DNA of 32,944 nucleotides from Candidatus Levybacteria bacterium RIFCSPHIGHO2_02_FULL_40_18 (GTDB lineage Bacteria; Patescibacteriota; Microgenomatia; Levybacterales; GWA1-39-11), in assembly GCA_001782235.1 (NCBI GenBank), contig MFOC01000004.1:1-32944 (forward strand), read 5' to 3'. The position numbers and the translations under genes are program-made. The notes beneath the pieces were generated by a model. That model ran no database searches. It was not told where the DNA came from and worked only from the letters and a program-made list of their open reading frames with translations. Below are positions 20,489 through 27,911 of this stretch, one piece after another; within the stretch, counting starts at the first letter, position 1, and each line of letters opens with the position of its first letter.

Positions 20489-21370
20489 ATGTCGAAAATT
20501 CGTAAGGCTGTTATTCCGGCCGCCGGGTTCGGTACTCGCTTTCTACCTCAGACAAAGGCGATGCCTAAGGAGATGCTTCCGATAGTTGATAAGCCGGTTA
20601 TTCAGTATGTAGTTGAAGAGGCTGTTGAATCTGGTATCGAAGATATAGTGTTAGTAACTGGCGCGCTGAAGCGAGCTATTGAAGATCATTTTGATGTTAC
20701 AAATGCCGAGCTTCTGAGAAATCTTGAGGCCGGTGGGAAAGAGAAGTTAATCACGGAGACAAATAAGATTTCAGAGATGGCAAACTTTATATATGTACGC
20801 CAGAAAGGGCCATACGGGAATGGTACGCCAGTTCTCGCTGCCGAACCTATTATAGATAAAGAATCTTTTGCGGTTCTTTGGGGAGATGAGTTTATAATAT
20901 CTGATCCTCCCCGTTTAGCTCAAATGATTGAGGTTCATAAAAAATATGGGGGTGTGGTAATCTCAGGTGTTCGAATCGAGAAAAAAGAAGATCTTGCGCG
21001 CTACGGAATTGCGGATCTTGAACATGTGGAAGGGAACGTTTCAAAGATTCGTGGAATTGTCGAAAAACCAAAACCAGACGAGGCTCCTTCACAAATCGCG
21101 GCCCATGGAGCATATATTTTACCCCCAGAAATATTTTCAGCCTTAAAAAGACTCGAACCGGGTCAGGGCGGAGAGATTTGGTTGGTCGATGCTATAAATC
21201 TCCTCCGCGATGATGGCATGCCAATCTATGCGGTAGAAATTAAAAACGGAAAATATTACGACACAGGCAACAAGCTCGAATATATGAAAACCGCAGTAGA
21301 ACTAGCCCTCAAACACCCAGACATAAACGGCGAATTCAAAAAGTTCCTGCGAGATCTTAACCTCAAATAA
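20489..21370 (+). CDS. galU: UTP-glucose-1-phosphate uridylyltransferase
   Basis: 293 residues. VIPAAGFGTRFLPQTKAMPK carries the nucleotide-binding G-x-G-T-R-x-L-P-x-T-K signature, followed by EMLPIVDKPVIQYVVEEAV, WGDEFIISDP (metal-binding Asp), GIVEKPKPDEAPS and GEIWLVDAI. GalU makes UDP-glucose from UTP and glucose 1-phosphate for glycans and cell-envelope sugars. It connects to the galT-like and glycogen genes through glucose 1-phosphate. Transcription starts from a near-consensus promoter immediately upstream. argS follows 41 bp later with its own -10. Confidence 0.95.
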   Translation: MSKIRKAVIPAAGFGTRFLPQTKAMPKEMLPIVDKPVIQYVVEEAVESGIEDIVLVTGALKRAIEDHFDVTNAELLRNLEAGGKEKLITETNKISEMANFIYVRQKGPYGNGTPVLAAEPIIDKESFAVLWGDEFIISDPPRLAQMIEVHKKYGGVVISGVRIEKKEDLARYGIADLEHVEGNVSKIRGIVEKPKPDEAPSQIAAHGAYILPPEIFSALKRLEPGQGGEIWLVDAINLLRDDGMPIYAVEIKNGKYYDTGNKLEYMKTAVELALKHPDINGEFKKFLRDLNLK

Positions 21371-21376
21371 TTTCGC

Positions 21377-21405
21377 TTTACTATTTCTCTTTTTAGCTTT
21401 AAAAT
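21377..21405 (+). promoter_or_regulatory. Promoter of argS, leaderless type
   Basis: TTTACT (21377-21382), 17-nt spacer, TAAAAT (21400-21405), then 6 nt to the ATG at 21412. Confidence 0.6.
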
Positions 21406-21411
21406 TAGAAC

Positions 21412-23253
21412 ATGCAGGTAAGAGAACTCATTGCTCAAAATTTAGAACGGATTGTTCGCAGGATTACGAAAGAGCCGGTTGAGGTGCAGGTTTCGATTTC
21501 TGAGAAATCTGAAAATGGGGATTATTATACAAATGTGGCCTTAAAACTCGCTTCGATCCTGAAACAAAAGCCGCTGGACATCGCGTATAAAATAAAAAGT
21601 GAGTTAGAGAAAGGTATCATGGGTATCAAGGGTGCCACGAGTATCACGGGGGACCTCAGTTCGACGGTCGATAGAATTGAAGCCGTAAATCCGGGGTTTA
21701 TTAATTTCTTCTTGAGCGAGCAGTATCTGCAAGAGACTCTTGAACACATAAATAAAGAAGGTGGCAAATTCGGTAGATCCGAAAAGTTAAAAGCACAGAA
21801 GGTAATGATCGAATTTACTGATCCCAATCCTTTTAAAGAATTTCACATTGGGCATTTGTATTCAAATCTAGTGGGCGAGTCGCTTTCTCGATTATACGAA
21901 TCTTGTGGAGCAACAGTTTGGCGAGTTTGTTATCAGGGAGATGTTGGGCTTCATGTTGCAAAGGCAATTTACGGCATGAAAAAACTTTCAGACCAGATGC
22001 CGGATGATTCTTCGCCGCTTTCGATTCGTGCCCAATTTATGGGCAGAGCGTATGCGCTTGGATCGCGCGATTACGAATCGAATAAAACTGTAAAACAGGA
22101 AATTGACGATCTGAATAAAAAGATATATGAACAAGATTCTTCAGTTCGCGATCTCTACAAAAAGGGAAGAGAGTGGAGTCTTGAATATTTCGATTCTATT
22201 TATAAGCGGCTTGGAACAAATTTTAAGCGCTTCTATTTTGAAAGCGAAGTAGGAGAAGAGGGCGCTCGAATTGTTCGTGAGTTCTTGAAAAAGGGCGTCG
22301 CCCAGCCGCCGGCCCAGAGGGCCTCTGGGCCCGGAGGGAAGGGCTCTGCCCCGGAGGAAGTGTTTGAAGAGAGCGAGGGAGCGATTATTTTTCCGGGTAA
22401 AAAATATGGTCTTCACAATCGGGTTTTTATAAATTCGGCCGGCATCCCAACTTACGAAGCAAAAGACTTAGGTTTGGCGCCAACCAAATACAAGGATTTT
22501 CCCTATGACCAATCGATTATAATCACCGCCCACGAACAGACAGAATATTTTAAGGTCGTCTTAAAAGCGTTGGAACACACCAACCCGGAACTTGCTAAGA
22601 AAACTATGCATATCCCCCATGGAGTAGTACGCTTGCCGGGAAGAAAGATCTCAAGTAGAGCAGGAGAAGTAATCACGGGAGAGTGGTTAATGGATGAGGC
22701 GGTTGCAAGAATTCTCCGTGAGTATCCTGAGATGGCTAGCCCTGAGCGAAGTCGAAGGGATGAGGACACTGCTGAAAAGGTTGGCTTGGCGGCAATAAAA
22801 TACGCTTTACTCCGCGGGACCATTGGCCGCGATATCGAGTTTAATTTTGAAGAATCAATATCATTGACGGGCGCTTCCGGACCCTATCTTCAATATACTT
22901 ATGTAAGAACACGTTCGGTTATCGAAAAGAATCATGAAGCACGAATCATGAATCATGGTAAGCATGCGGAAAATTGGGAATTGGGAATTGGAAATTTGAA
23001 ATTAGAAATTGAAGAACTTAATGTTCTTCGTCAGTTGGTTCATTTCGAAGAAACTGTTGACGAAGCGCAAGATAGACTGTCCCCAAACCTAGTTGCTGAA
23101 TATCTGTTCGATTTAGCCTCAAAATTCAACCTGTTTTACCAAAAGCACAGGATCGTCGGCAATTCGTTTCGCTTAGAATTAACAAGAGCTGTTGGGCAAA
23201 CTATCAAAAACGGCCTCGTGCTTCTCGGCATAGAAACGGTTAGGAAGATGTAG
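21412..23253 (+). CDS. argS: Arginyl-tRNA synthetase carrying four repeat-derived insertions
   Basis: 613 residues against about 550-580 usually. It charges tRNA-Arg. Class I motifs: FHIGHLYSNLVGESL (HIGH) and the KMSKS-equivalent GRKISSRAGEVITG; VNPGFINFFL is the end of the N-terminal Add-1 domain and the anticodon-binding domain is at the end. Four stretches are out of place and match repeat sequences: about residues 67-87 (GIMGIKGATSITG, GTATCA-type repeat), about 296-316 (PPAQRASGPGGKGSAP, GC palindrome), about 443-450 (SPERSRRD, from CCCTGAGCGAAGTCGAAGGG) and about 507-533 (NHEARIMNHGK, then ENWELGIGNLKLEIEE). All keep the frame and avoid the active-site motifs. Confidence 0.95.
   Translation: MQVRELIAQNLERIVRRITKEPVEVQVSISEKSENGDYYTNVALKLASILKQKPLDIAYKIKSELEKGIMGIKGATSITGDLSSTVDRIEAVNPGFINFFLSEQYLQETLEHINKEGGKFGRSEKLKAQKVMIEFTDPNPFKEFHIGHLYSNLVGESLSRLYESCGATVWRVCYQGDVGLHVAKAIYGMKKLSDQMPDDSSPLSIRAQFMGRAYALGSRDYESNKTVKQEIDDLNKKIYEQDSSVRDLYKKGREWSLEYFDSIYKRLGTNFKRFYFESEVGEEGARIVREFLKKGVAQPPAQRASGPGGKGSAPEEVFEESEGAIIFPGKKYGLHNRVFINSAGIPTYEAKDLGLAPTKYKDFPYDQSIIITAHEQTEYFKVVLKALEHTNPELAKKTMHIPHGVVRLPGRKISSRAGEVITGEWLMDEAVARILREYPEMASPERSRRDEDTAEKVGLAAIKYALLRGTIGRDIEFNFEESISLTGASGPYLQYTYVRTRSVIEKNHEARIMNHGKHAENWELGIGNLKLEIEELNVLRQLVHFEETVDEAQDRLSPNLVAEYLFDLASKFNLFYQKHRIVGNSFRLELTRAVGQTIKNGLVLLGIETVRKM
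22295..22360. repeat. GC-rich palindrome in-frame inside argS
   Basis: Perfect stem GGCCCAGA/TCTGGGCC (22311-22331, 5-nt loop) flanked by GGAGG/CCGG-rich sequence. It encodes PPAQRASGPGGKGSAP. It resembles the intergenic elements at 2455-2496 and 9588-9615. Confidence 0.7.
22740..22759. repeat. Short palindrome-like repeat in-frame inside argS
   Basis: The 20-bp sequence CCCTGAGCGAAGTCGAAGGG encodes part of SPERSRRDE. The GAGCGAAG core is shared with the 77-bp hairpins. Confidence 0.6.
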
Positions 23254-23259
23254 AAGACC

Positions 23260-23808
23260 TTACTTTTTTGCTATAAGATGCGGGTTTCTCCATGGGTGGT
23301 CGGGAGGTGGGATCGCACTTCCCCTGCGGATTTTTCGAGTGTCCGTAATAGCTGTTTTGTTTTGATATCTCTTTTGACTGCGTCTTCCCTCGGTGCTTGT
23401 CATTCCCGTTTGAAGTACAACCACCGCCTCACAAAATACCTGTTTGGGAGCGGTACTCGTTATTATCCCGTAATCATCTCTTAGGTGCCTTATAGTTTCG
23501 GTAAATAGATTTGGGTCTTCGGGATAATTTTTTGTCTTTAATTTGTCGTCCGCCGAAGCCGCGATGTCCTCAAGCTGGATTATAAGGACATCTCCAGCTG
23601 TTGACTTCCAATCATCGCGGCAGAGAAGAGAAGCAACATTTAGAAGGGCTAAAATTCTTTTTTCCAAATATTCTCTTGGGGTATCTTCCCAATTTCGGCA
23701 TTTATATTCTCCGACCGCGCGCCTAACAGCCTGACGTCTTTCATCCTGAGGATCTTTCTCATGAAAATGCGTTCCGCGATCATTTTGCCTATCTGCTTCT
23801 GTTGTCAT
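23260..23808 (-). CDS. Unknown 182-residue protein
   Basis: Not recognised. It begins MTTEADRQNDRGTHFHEKDP, has a helical, charged middle (EYLEKRILALLNVASLLCRD, then DVLIIQLEDIAASADDKL), a region with RDDYGIITSTAPKQVFCEAV and a basic C-terminal tail. No membrane segment. The frame stays open upstream, but ATG at 23808 is chosen because a TTGCAA-N17-TAAAAT promoter ends 10 nt before it. It is divergent from the M16 peptidase gene and ends 6 bp from the argS stop. Confidence 0.65.
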   Translation of the reverse strand: MTTEADRQNDRGTHFHEKDPQDERRQAVRRAVGEYKCRNWEDTPREYLEKRILALLNVASLLCRDDWKSTAGDVLIIQLEDIAASADDKLKTKNYPEDPNLFTETIRHLRDDYGIITSTAPKQVFCEAVVVLQTGMTSTEGRRSQKRYQNKTAITDTRKIRRGSAIPPPDHPWRNPHLIAKK

Positions 23809-23818
23809 GAATGTAAAG

Positions 23819-23888
23819 ATTTTAAAACACTTATTATTAGTTTGCAAGCCAGCCGAATATTGCAGGAAATAGGTTCGTGTGAGATAAT
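23819..23888. promoter_or_regulatory. Divergent promoters for the unknown gene and the M16 peptidase
   Basis: Minus strand: TTGCAA (23842-23847), 17 nt, TAAAAT (23819-23824), 10 nt to ATG 23808. Plus strand: TTGCAG (23860-23865), 17 nt, GATAAT (23883-23888), 7 nt to ATG 23896. The matched spacing on both strands makes both starts convincing. Confidence 0.75.
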
Positions 23889-23895
23889 GTGCGAT

Positions 23896-25164
23896 ATGAA
23901 TTTTCATCATGCGACTCTTAAGAATGGGATGAATGTTGTGATTGTACCCATCACAGAGGTCGAATCTGTTACCACAATGGTAATGGTTGGCGCAGGCTCC
24001 CGATATGAAACACACAAAAACAATGGAATCTCACATTTTCTTGAGCACATGGCATTTAAGGGTACTCGCAAGCGGCCGACTGCAATTGAGATAGCTTCAC
24101 TTATTGACGGCGCCGGCGCCGAAAGTAACGCTTTTACGGGAAAAGAGTACACCGGATACTATATAAAATCCGCGGCTCACCGCATCGAATTATCCTTCGA
24201 TATATTATCCGACATGTTAGCAAATTTGCTTTTTGATCCAAAAGAAATAGAAAAAGAAAAGGGTGTCATAATCGAGGAAATTAATTTATATGAGGATACT
24301 CCCCCAAGAAAAATATCGGATGTTTACGAGTCCCTTTTATACGGAGATACGCCCATGGGATGGGATATTGCCGGAAGAAAAGAAGTAATTCGCGGAGCCA
24401 TACGGCGCGACTTTATTTCCTACATGAAAAAGCTGTATTCCGCGTCAAACATGGTAATTGTAGTTGCCGGAAAAGTGAAAGTAGATGAAACTCAAAAAGC
24501 GATCGAAAAATACTTTGGCGAACATCCTACTTTTACCACGGAAGGTCATAAGGTTGTTATTGAGGGCCAGAAAGAGTCTGCTGTCAAGATCCACTACAAA
24601 AAAACCGATCAGGCGCACTTTGCAATAGGCGTCCGAACAGTAGGCCTTAATGATGAGAAAGACAGATTCCCGCTTGCGATTCTCTCGGCAATTTTGGGCG
24701 GAGGAATGTCAAGCCGTCTTTTTCATGAAGTACGCGAAAAGCGAGGGCTTGCGTATTATGTAAGAACGGCGTCCGAAAACTATATGGATTGCGGACACTT
24801 AACAACATATATTGGTTCTGACCCCAAAAGAATTGATCATGCCATAAAAGTAGTAGTTGATGAATATAAAAAGGTTCAGAAAAAAGGCCAAATAACTGAG
24901 GAGGAGTTAAAAAAGGCCAAGGAATTTGTTAAGGGACATTTTGTTTTGGAGCTTGAAGATACACGTTCGGTGGCGGTTTTTTACGGTTCGACTTGGATTT
25001 TGGAGAAGAAGCTTGAGAATCCATCCGAAGTTATTGCAAAAATTGATCGAATAAGACTTTCTGATATAATGCGGGTTGCAAAAGAATTTCTATCTTCTCC
25101 TCTGAATCTTGCCATAATCGGCAACTACAAAGACCACGACCATTTTCGAAAACTCCTGGTCTAG
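23896..25164 (+). CDS. M16-family zinc metallopeptidase (processing-peptidase-like)
   Basis: 422 residues, the usual size of a single-chain bacterial M16B peptidase. The inverted zinc motif HFLEH (His47, Glu50, His51) is intact in GISHFLEHMAFKGT, with the third-ligand region KEKGVIIEEINLYEDTP about 75 residues on; NAFTGKEYTGYY is the conserved substrate region. The C-terminal half has GGGMSSRLFHEVREKRGLAY, the R-Y-type motif of the partner domain. Substrate unknown; no signal peptide is seen, so it is probably cytoplasmic. ATG at 23896 is set by the promoter; upstream in-frame codons precede the -35. Confidence 0.92.
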   Translation: MNFHHATLKNGMNVVIVPITEVESVTTMVMVGAGSRYETHKNNGISHFLEHMAFKGTRKRPTAIEIASLIDGAGAESNAFTGKEYTGYYIKSAAHRIELSFDILSDMLANLLFDPKEIEKEKGVIIEEINLYEDTPPRKISDVYESLLYGDTPMGWDIAGRKEVIRGAIRRDFISYMKKLYSASNMVIVVAGKVKVDETQKAIEKYFGEHPTFTTEGHKVVIEGQKESAVKIHYKKTDQAHFAIGVRTVGLNDEKDRFPLAILSAILGGGMSSRLFHEVREKRGLAYYVRTASENYMDCGHLTTYIGSDPKRIDHAIKVVVDEYKKVQKKGQITEEELKKAKEFVKGHFVLELEDTRSVAVFYGSTWILEKKLENPSEVIAKIDRIRLSDIMRVAKEFLSSPLNLAIIGNYKDHDHFRKLLV

Positions 25165-25224
25165 AATTCATATTTACCCTGTTAGAGTGTTTATTCAAAA
25201 TAGCCAGCCCAGCTCTAACCGGGG
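25165..25224. repeat. Inverted repeat downstream of the M16 gene
   Basis: GTTAGAG (about 25179) and CTCTAAC (about 25213) with partly matching CCC/GGG flanks and a loop of about 28 bp. It resembles a decayed form of the CCCCGTTAGA palindrome at 11522. It could weaken read-through into ndk. Confidence 0.5.
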
Positions 25225-25253
25225 TTGACTTTGCAGCATTTTAGCTCGATAAT
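25225..25253 (+). promoter_or_regulatory. Promoter of ndk, leaderless type
   Basis: TTGACT (25225-25230), exactly 17 nt, GATAAT (25248-25253), then 7 nt to the GTG at 25261. It is the clearest case showing that the transcript starts at the start codon. Confidence 0.8.
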
Positions 25254-25260
25254 ATTTATT

Positions 25261-25833
25261 GTGGAACAGACTGTTGTTTTAATAAAGCCGGATGGGGTTA
25301 AGCGGGGACTTATCGGTGAGATTATTCACCGTTTTGAGCGCATGGGGTTAAAAATTGTCGCTATGAAAATGATTATTCCAACTCAGGAAATTCTTCACGA
25401 GCATTACGGAACCCACAAGGAAGAGACAATTGAAAGACTGGGCAAAAAAACACTCGCTTCTTATGAGAGATTTGGTAGAGATGCAAAAAAGGAACTTGGC
25501 ACAGATAGTCCAAAAGAGCTTGGGAAAATGGTTGTTGAATGGCTTCTTAATTATGTTTCTTCAGGCCCTGTGATTGCAATGGTTGTTGAGGGTCGGCATG
25601 CAGTTGAAAATGTTACTCGCTTAGCAGGTCCTACAATGCCTGTTGAAGCAACTCCAGGCACGATTCGCGGTGATTTTTCTACAGACTCGGCAGCTTATGC
25701 CAATGTTGAGAAAAGAGGAGTTTCAAATCTAATTCATGTTTCAGGGTCAATTGAAGAGGCGAATTTTGAGAAAAACCTTTGGTTTAAGCCGGAAGAAATC
25801 CTATCCTATAAGCGCGCGGACGAAGGCATCTGA
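25261..25833 (+). CDS. ndk: Nucleoside diphosphate kinase with insertion
   Basis: 190 residues against about 140-150 usually. EQTVVLIKPDGVKRGLIGEI is the typical start, and LIHVSGSIEEANFEKNLWF contains the phosphorylated His (usual form N-x-x-H-G-S-D; here His-Val-Ser-Gly). About 40 extra residues (KKTLASYERFGRDAKKELGT region) lie between the first helix and the YVSSGPVIAMVVEG strand. Ndk equalises NTP and dNTP pools. The start is GTG at 25261, fixed by the promoter; an in-frame TTG at 25225 is the -35 box itself. Confidence 0.93.
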   Translation: MEQTVVLIKPDGVKRGLIGEIIHRFERMGLKIVAMKMIIPTQEILHEHYGTHKEETIERLGKKTLASYERFGRDAKKELGTDSPKELGKMVVEWLLNYVSSGPVIAMVVEGRHAVENVTRLAGPTMPVEATPGTIRGDFSTDSAAYANVEKRGVSNLIHVSGSIEEANFEKNLWFKPEEILSYKRADEGI

Positions 25834-25970
25834 GATTAAATTCGGCATACTTTGATTTCCACAGATTTAGGATCGATTTTCACTGATAGAGGAATTTTGC
25901 CTGTGATATAATATTGAGGCCAAATATTAATTGCCCTGAGGAGTCCCGCCTAAGGCGGGGCGACAAATGG
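25834..25970 (+). promoter_or_regulatory. tRNA-Arg upstream region with extended -10 and a hairpin
   Basis: No gene. An extended -10 (TGA-TATAAT, 25908-25913) lies about 57 nt before the tRNA. Between them is the palindrome CCCGCC-TAA-GGCGGG (about 25945-25959). Upstream, CACAGATTTAGGATCG with TTTTCACTGAT resembles the repeat near 10485. Confidence 0.5.
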
Positions 25971-26042
25971 GTCCCCGTAGTTCAACGGATAGAGCAAGCC
26001 CGTCCTAAGGGCGAGATGGGGGTTCGATTCCTCTCGGGGATA
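25971..26042 (+). tRNA. tRNA-Arg (anticodon CCT)
   Basis: Acceptor GTCCCCG/CGGGGAT with a G-U end pair, D arm GTTC/GAGC, anticodon stem with loop GTCCTAA (CCT reads AGG), T loop TTCGATT on a GC stem with two G-U pairs, discriminator A. CCA is not encoded. Position 27-43 is mismatched and position 32 is G, both unusual. Confidence 0.93.
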
Positions 26043-26102
26043 CAATAGAAATATTAAATATCAAAAATAAAATATAAAAAATTGTTTCGATGTAGGATTT
26101 GG

Positions 26103-26174
26103 CGGGGTGTAGTGAACCGGTATCACGTTCGGTTCGGGACCGAGAGGCACTGGGTTCGATTCCCAGCACCCCGA
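26103..26174 (+). tRNA. tRNA-Pro (anticodon CGG)
   Basis: Acceptor CGGGGTG/CACCCCG, D stem GTGA/TCAC, anticodon stem TTCGG/CCGAG with loop TTCGGGA (CGG reads CCG), T stem CTGGG/CCCAG with loop TTCGATT, discriminator A. CCA is not encoded. It lies 60 bp after tRNA-Arg and 27 bp before the next coding region, probably one transcript. Confidence 0.95.
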
Positions 26175-26201
26175 CAAACCAAGGAAAGGTGGTGAAAATT
26201 T

Positions 26202-26444
26202 ATGCAGGATCAAATAGGTCGCGTAATTCACTATTATGACAAGATAGGCGTTGCGGTTGTTAAGCTTGACAAGCCGCTAAAAGTAGGGGATAAGATTAAG
26301 CTTTCGCATGGAGAAGATTCTTTTGAACAGACGATCGAATCAATGCAGTTAGACCACAAGCAAATTACAGAAGGCAAAGCCGGGGATGAAGTGGCGATAA
26401 AGGTAGACCAAATGGCAAAAGAAGGAACAATTATGGTAAGATAA
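26202..26444 (+). CDS. EF-Tu domain-2-like miniprotein
   Basis: 80 residues forming one translation-factor-type beta barrel: IGRVIHYYDKIGVAVVKLDK, then PLKVGDKIKL and KAGDEVAIKVDQMAKEGTIM. It looks like domain 2 of EF-Tu/IF2-type GTPases, with no GTPase domain attached. Similar stand-alone proteins occur in small-genome bacteria and archaea; the role is unknown. GGTGGTG, about 8 nt before the ATG, is a usable ribosome binding site. It follows tRNA-Pro closely and precedes dsbA by 5 bp, so tRNA, this gene and dsbA may share a transcript. Confidence 0.8.
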   Translation: MQDQIGRVIHYYDKIGVAVVKLDKPLKVGDKIKLSHGEDSFEQTIESMQLDHKQITEGKAGDEVAIKVDQMAKEGTIMVR

Positions 26445-26449
26445 TCCCC

Positions 26450-27232
26450 GTGGATCAAAATAGAACTCTGACAAAAAGGGAACTAAAGGCGCTTAAGCGT
26501 CTTGAGAAGTTGGATCAACAAAGACAGGAAAAGTCTCAAAATTCTTTAAAATGGATTATTTTAGGGATGGGCGCATTTCTTTTCGTTGCCTTTTTTGCTT
26601 CCCTAATATTTCTTGCAAAACAAAATTCTCAAAAACCGGCTAAACTTTCCTCTAACGGTTGGGTGAAAGGGGGCGGACTGAGCGCGAGCGAGGGAGCCCG
26701 GCTGCGAAGCGACAGCGGAGACAGCGGTGGTAGTACTCCGAAAGTAACGCTAATTGAATTCGAAGACTTTCAGTGTCCAGCCTGTAAAACTTATCATCCG
26801 ATTGTTCGCGATGTCTTAAATTCTTATGACGGGAAGAGTTTCAAACTTATGTTCAAGCACTTTCCATTGACCTCGGCCCATAAAAATGCATTTGCCGCAG
26901 CAGTGGCGGCAGAAGCGGCGGGGGCGCAGGGAAAGTTTTTTGAAATGCACGATCTTTTGTATGAAAGACAGGACGAATGGGCAATGCTATCCGCAGCTTC
27001 CGCCCGCGAAAAGTTCATAGCCTATGCGAATGGACTTAAGCTTAACGAGGGTAAATTCGTAAAAGATCTCATAAATAAAGACCTGGAAGAAAAAATTCGT
27101 GCAAATCAAAACGAGGGTATAAATAATGGCGTTTCGGGAACGCCCACCTTTTTCTTAAACGGTAAACTAATTCAAAATCCCAGAACTGTTGACGATTTTA
27201 AGAAACTGATTGACGAAGAACTAAAGAAATAG
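26450..27232 (+). CDS. Membrane-anchored DsbA-like thiol oxidoreductase
   Basis: 260 residues. A basic N-terminus and one transmembrane helix (about 34-56) anchor an outside thioredoxin-fold domain with active site Cys109-Pro-Ala-Cys112 and the cis-Pro loop SGTPTFFLNG near 228. Such proteins introduce disulfides into exported proteins. Residues about 73-94 (GGGLSASEGARLRSDSGDSG) are a linker encoded by a GC-rich repeat of GCGAGCGAGG/GCGAAGCGACAGCGG type, inserted between anchor and catalytic domain where length is tolerated. GTG start, 5 bp after the previous stop. The partner DsbB-like gene follows. Confidence 0.9.
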   Translation: MDQNRTLTKRELKALKRLEKLDQQRQEKSQNSLKWIILGMGAFLFVAFFASLIFLAKQNSQKPAKLSSNGWVKGGGLSASEGARLRSDSGDSGGSTPKVTLIEFEDFQCPACKTYHPIVRDVLNSYDGKSFKLMFKHFPLTSAHKNAFAAAVAAEAAGAQGKFFEMHDLLYERQDEWAMLSAASAREKFIAYANGLKLNEGKFVKDLINKDLEEKIRANQNEGINNGVSGTPTFFLNGKLIQNPRTVDDFKKLIDEELKK

Positions 27233-27252
27233 AGAGTGGTTGTTAGAAATTT

Positions 27253-27357
27253 GAAAATGGTTATGGGAAGTAGATATTAGAAATTGGTTTTTTAATTTTT
27301 GCTATTTTCTATTTTCCAATTTCTATTACTAATTTCCATTTTCCAATAACTATTTTC
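27253..27357. repeat. AT-rich imperfect inverted repeat between the dsb genes
   Basis: GAAAATGGTTATGGGAAG...AGAAATTGG on the left pairs, with gaps, with its reverse complement on the right (CCAATTTCTATT...AACTATTTTC). Motifs like TTAGAAATTGG also occur in an in-frame stretch of argS (about 22975-23015). No gene is seen in the 133-bp spacer. Confidence 0.6.
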
Positions 27358-27365
27358 AATAAATT

Positions 27366-27911
27366 ATGGATAAAGAACTTATTTCAGCAATTACCATCGG
27401 TTTGGCAACGTTAGCGCTTATCTCGCAGATTTTTTTGGCAATTTTTATAGTTGGAATTTTCCTATTAAGATTGGATAAAAAAAATAAAGAGATAAAAAAA
27501 ATTACCCAATTCTTATCCGATAATTCTTTGCCTTTTGCATTTCTAGTTGCGGTAGCTGCGACAGCAGGGCCTCTATTTTTGTCAGAAATTGCACACTTTA
27601 CGCCATGCAAATTATGTTGGTTTCAACGAATTTTTATGTTCCCGCAGGTTTTGATTTTAGGAATTGCGACATTTAAAAATGATTTTAGTATTAAAAGATA
27701 TATTTTGCCGATGAGTGTAATAGGCGCAGCAATTGCAATTTATCACTACTTACTTCAGACATCACCGATTCCATTGCCGTGCTCGGATGAGGTCGCAAAC
27801 TGCACTTTAAAACAGTTTGCGTATTTTGGCTACATAACAATTCCTCTTATGTCTTTTACTGCGTTCGCTCTGATAATTTTTCTGATGCTTTTTCTAAAAC
27901 GGCAGAAATAA
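27366..27911 (+). CDS. DsbB-like disulfide oxidoreductase
   Basis: 181 residues with five predicted transmembrane helices: one extra N-terminal helix (about 5-34), then the four-helix DsbB core. Active Cys pairs are Cys81-x-x-Cys84 in PCKLCWFQR and Cys139/Cys146 in PCSDEVANC, with the following FAYFGYITIPLMS typical of BdbC/DsbB. It would reoxidise the DsbA-like protein and pass electrons to quinone. It is downstream of dsbA across an AT-rich repeat, and its stop directly abuts the stop of the convergent gene. Confidence 0.92.
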   Translation: MDKELISAITIGLATLALISQIFLAIFIVGIFLLRLDKKNKEIKKITQFLSDNSLPFAFLVAVAATAGPLFLSEIAHFTPCKLCWFQRIFMFPQVLILGIATFKNDFSIKRYILPMSVIGAAIAIYHYLLQTSPIPLPCSDEVANCTLKQFAYFGYITIPLMSFTAFALIIFLMLFLKRQK

